64,000 nt of DNA from assembly GCA_019749945.1 (NCBI GenBank), contig JAIEPF010000003.1, positions 1 through 64,000 on the forward strand, written 5' to 3'. The first letter of the stretch is position 1; each line of letters starts with the position of its first letter. Positions 62,912 to 64,000 of the stretch are shown here, in pieces. A program made the translations under genes and the position numbers. The notes under the pieces were generated by a model, which was given only the letters and a program-made list of their open reading frames with translations, made no database searches and was not told where the DNA came from. This DNA comes from Burkholderiales bacterium. Lineage in GTDB: Bacteria > Pseudomonadota > Gammaproteobacteria > Burkholderiales > SG8-41.

Positions 62912-62940
62912 ATAACTTATTGTTTTTATTTATAATTTTA
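62912..62940 (+). repeat. AT-rich boundary element
   Basis: Core TAACTTATTGTTT at 62913-62925 followed by an A/T tract, between the ComA-like and flavoprotein genes. One mismatch to the IHF consensus on the reverse strand. Confidence 0.6.
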
Positions 62941-62950
62941 GAGAATCTTG

Positions 62951-64000
62951 ATGATGAATAAAGAACTATTCGGTAATCCTGATGTGGTGGTGGTCGGCGC
63001 CGGCAACGCTGCCGCCTGTGCAGCGCTGGCGGCGCGTGAATCGGGCGGCAGGGTGATCATGCTGGAAGCCGCACCGATCGAAGAATGCGGCGGCAACAGC
63101 CGCTACACCGCGGGCGCCATGCGTGTGCAGTTCAACGGCCCCGATGATCTGAAGCAGATCGTTCCGGATCTGACGGACGATGAAATCAAGAACACCGACT
63201 TCGGCACCTACACCGCCGAGCAGTTCTACGACGACATGGGCCGCGTCACCCAGTACCGCACCGATCCCGATCTTTGCGAAATCCTCGTTTCGCGCAGTCT
63301 CGAAACGCTGACCTGGATGCGCAAAAAAGGCGTCAAGTTCCAGGCCAGCTTCGGCCGCCAGGCGATGAAAGTCGACGGCAAATTCAAATTCTTCGGCGGG
63401 CTCGCCGCTGAGACCTGGGGCGGCGGTCCCGGCCTGGTCGACAACGAGCACAAGGCCTGTGAACGCGAAGGCATCACCATTTATTACGAAACCCCGGCCA
63501 CCGGGCTGATGCTGGACGACAACGGCAAGGTCATTGGCATCAAAGCAAAGCATAAAGGAAAAAATGTCGAAATCCCGTGCAAGGCCGTGGTGCTGGCCTG
63601 CGGCGGATTTGAATCCAATGCCGAGATGCGCACGCGTTATCTCGGCACGGGCTGGGATCTGGCCAAGGTGCGCGGCACCCGATTCAACACCGGCGCCGGC
63701 ATCCGCATGGCTCTCGAAGCCGGCGCCCTGCCCTATGGCCACTGGTCGGGCTGCCACGCCGTGGGCTGGGACATGAACGCACCGGCCTTCGGCGACCTCG
63801 CGGTCGGCGACAACTTCCAGAAACACAGCTATCCGATCGGCATCATGGTCAATGCCAACGGTGAGCGTTTTGTCGACGAAGGCGCCGACATCCGCAATTA
63901 CACCTACGCCAAATACGGCGCCGTGGTGCTGAATCAGCCGGGCATGTTCGCGTGGCAGATCTTCGACGCACAATCGATCCCGCTGCTGCGCGACGAGTAC
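62951..64000 (+). CDS. FAD-dependent dehydrogenase, TcuA/fumarate reductase family (N-terminal part)
   Basis: 350 codons are visible; the gene runs off the window. N-terminal Rossmann motif V-V-G-A-G-N-A-A-A-C-A-A-L-A-A, then E-x-x-x-G-G-N-S-R-Y-T-A-G, and a mid-region G-H-W-S-G-C-H-A-V-G-W-D that is typical of the tricarballylate dehydrogenase (TcuA) subgroup. It would oxidise or reduce a di- or tricarboxylate at a C-C bond. ATG 62951 or 62954 starts it. The ComA-like gene immediately upstream suggests a shared pathway. Confidence 0.83.
   Translation, partial: MMNKELFGNPDVVVVGAGNAAACAALAARESGGRVIMLEAAPIEECGGNSRYTAGAMRVQFNGPDDLKQIVPDLTDDEIKNTDFGTYTAEQFYDDMGRVTQYRTDPDLCEILVSRSLETLTWMRKKGVKFQASFGRQAMKVDGKFKFFGGLAAETWGGGPGLVDNEHKACEREGITIYYETPATGLMLDDNGKVIGIKAKHKGKNVEIPCKAVVLACGGFESNAEMRTRYLGTGWDLAKVRGTRFNTGAGIRMALEAGALPYGHWSGCHAVGWDMNAPAFGDLAVGDNFQKHSYPIGIMVNANGERFVDEGADIRNYTYAKYGAVVLNQPGMFAWQIFDAQSIPLLRDEY

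Noticed and set aside
1..64000. tRNA, rRNA, CRISPR arrays, insertion sequences, prophage genes
   Set aside because: I found no cloverleaf, spaced repeat array, transposase, integrase or phage gene. Absence of tRNAs is by eye only; a tRNA scan would be decisive.

Overview
The window is 64 kb of GC-rich, densely coding chromosome. It looks like a facultatively anaerobic or microaerophilic member of the Betaproteobacteria. A Rhodocyclales-like or related lineage is my inference, based on gene content and the look of Fnr, HemN, the cbb3 block, the rnfB-like/nth pairing and the aat-bpt pair. I see no rRNA or tRNA genes, no insertion sequences, no prophage and no CRISPR array.

Region by region: (1) 1-231 is the tail of a copper P-type ATPase. 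(2) 527-15498 is a signalling island, all on the + strand: a multi-PAS NarL-type kinase with its regulator, a stand-alone receiver, a second (CHASE3-like) kinase with an Rcp1-like receiver, and two giant paralogues with the order REC-PAS(n)-GGDEF-EAL-REC (4 and 7 PAS domains). (3) 15594-16911 encodes an orphan Tat-exported Rieske-like protein and a lipoprotein Cu/Zn superoxide dismutase. (4) 16965-31101 is a microaerobic respiration block: a SafE-like membrane protein, hemN, fnr, the ccoNOQPG-fixH operon with two small membrane proteins, a universal stress protein, ccoS behind a DASS anion transporter, and ccoI behind ompW. Four FNR-type palindromes sit in its intergenic regions, and five of the adjacent start codons lie 62-69 bp from a box centre. 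(5) 31134-39410 is mostly housekeeping: aat-bpt (N-degron tagging), an OmpR-type two-component system with a PAP2 phosphatase, pyrD, an orphan RnfB-like ferredoxin, an SH3 protein with an M48 protease, and nth. (6) 39468-44827 has two small cytochromes c, two SulP transporters (the second with a large insertion) and a second universal stress protein. (7) 44992-64000 holds a cobalamin adenosyltransferase and a BtuF-like protein, a lone cNMP-binding protein, aroG, tldD, a nitrilase-family hydrolase, yhdP, glnE, a membrane adenylate cyclase, ilvE, a zinc-finger protein, waaF, an NTF2-like protein, a phosphosulfolactate-synthase-like protein and the start of a TcuA-like flavoprotein that runs off the window.

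How the parts fit: Fnr probably senses low oxygen and switches on the high-affinity cbb3 oxidase, its assembly factors, oxygen-independent haem synthesis, OmpW and dicarboxylate uptake. The signalling island probably couples several sensory inputs to c-di-GMP turnover. The adenylate cyclase and the lone cNMP-binding protein suggest a cAMP branch.

The most unusual non-coding signal is a short AT-rich element with core YAAGTTATTGWTT. It is repeated about nine times at gene boundaries across the window. It resembles an IHF site but is conserved beyond the IHF consensus.
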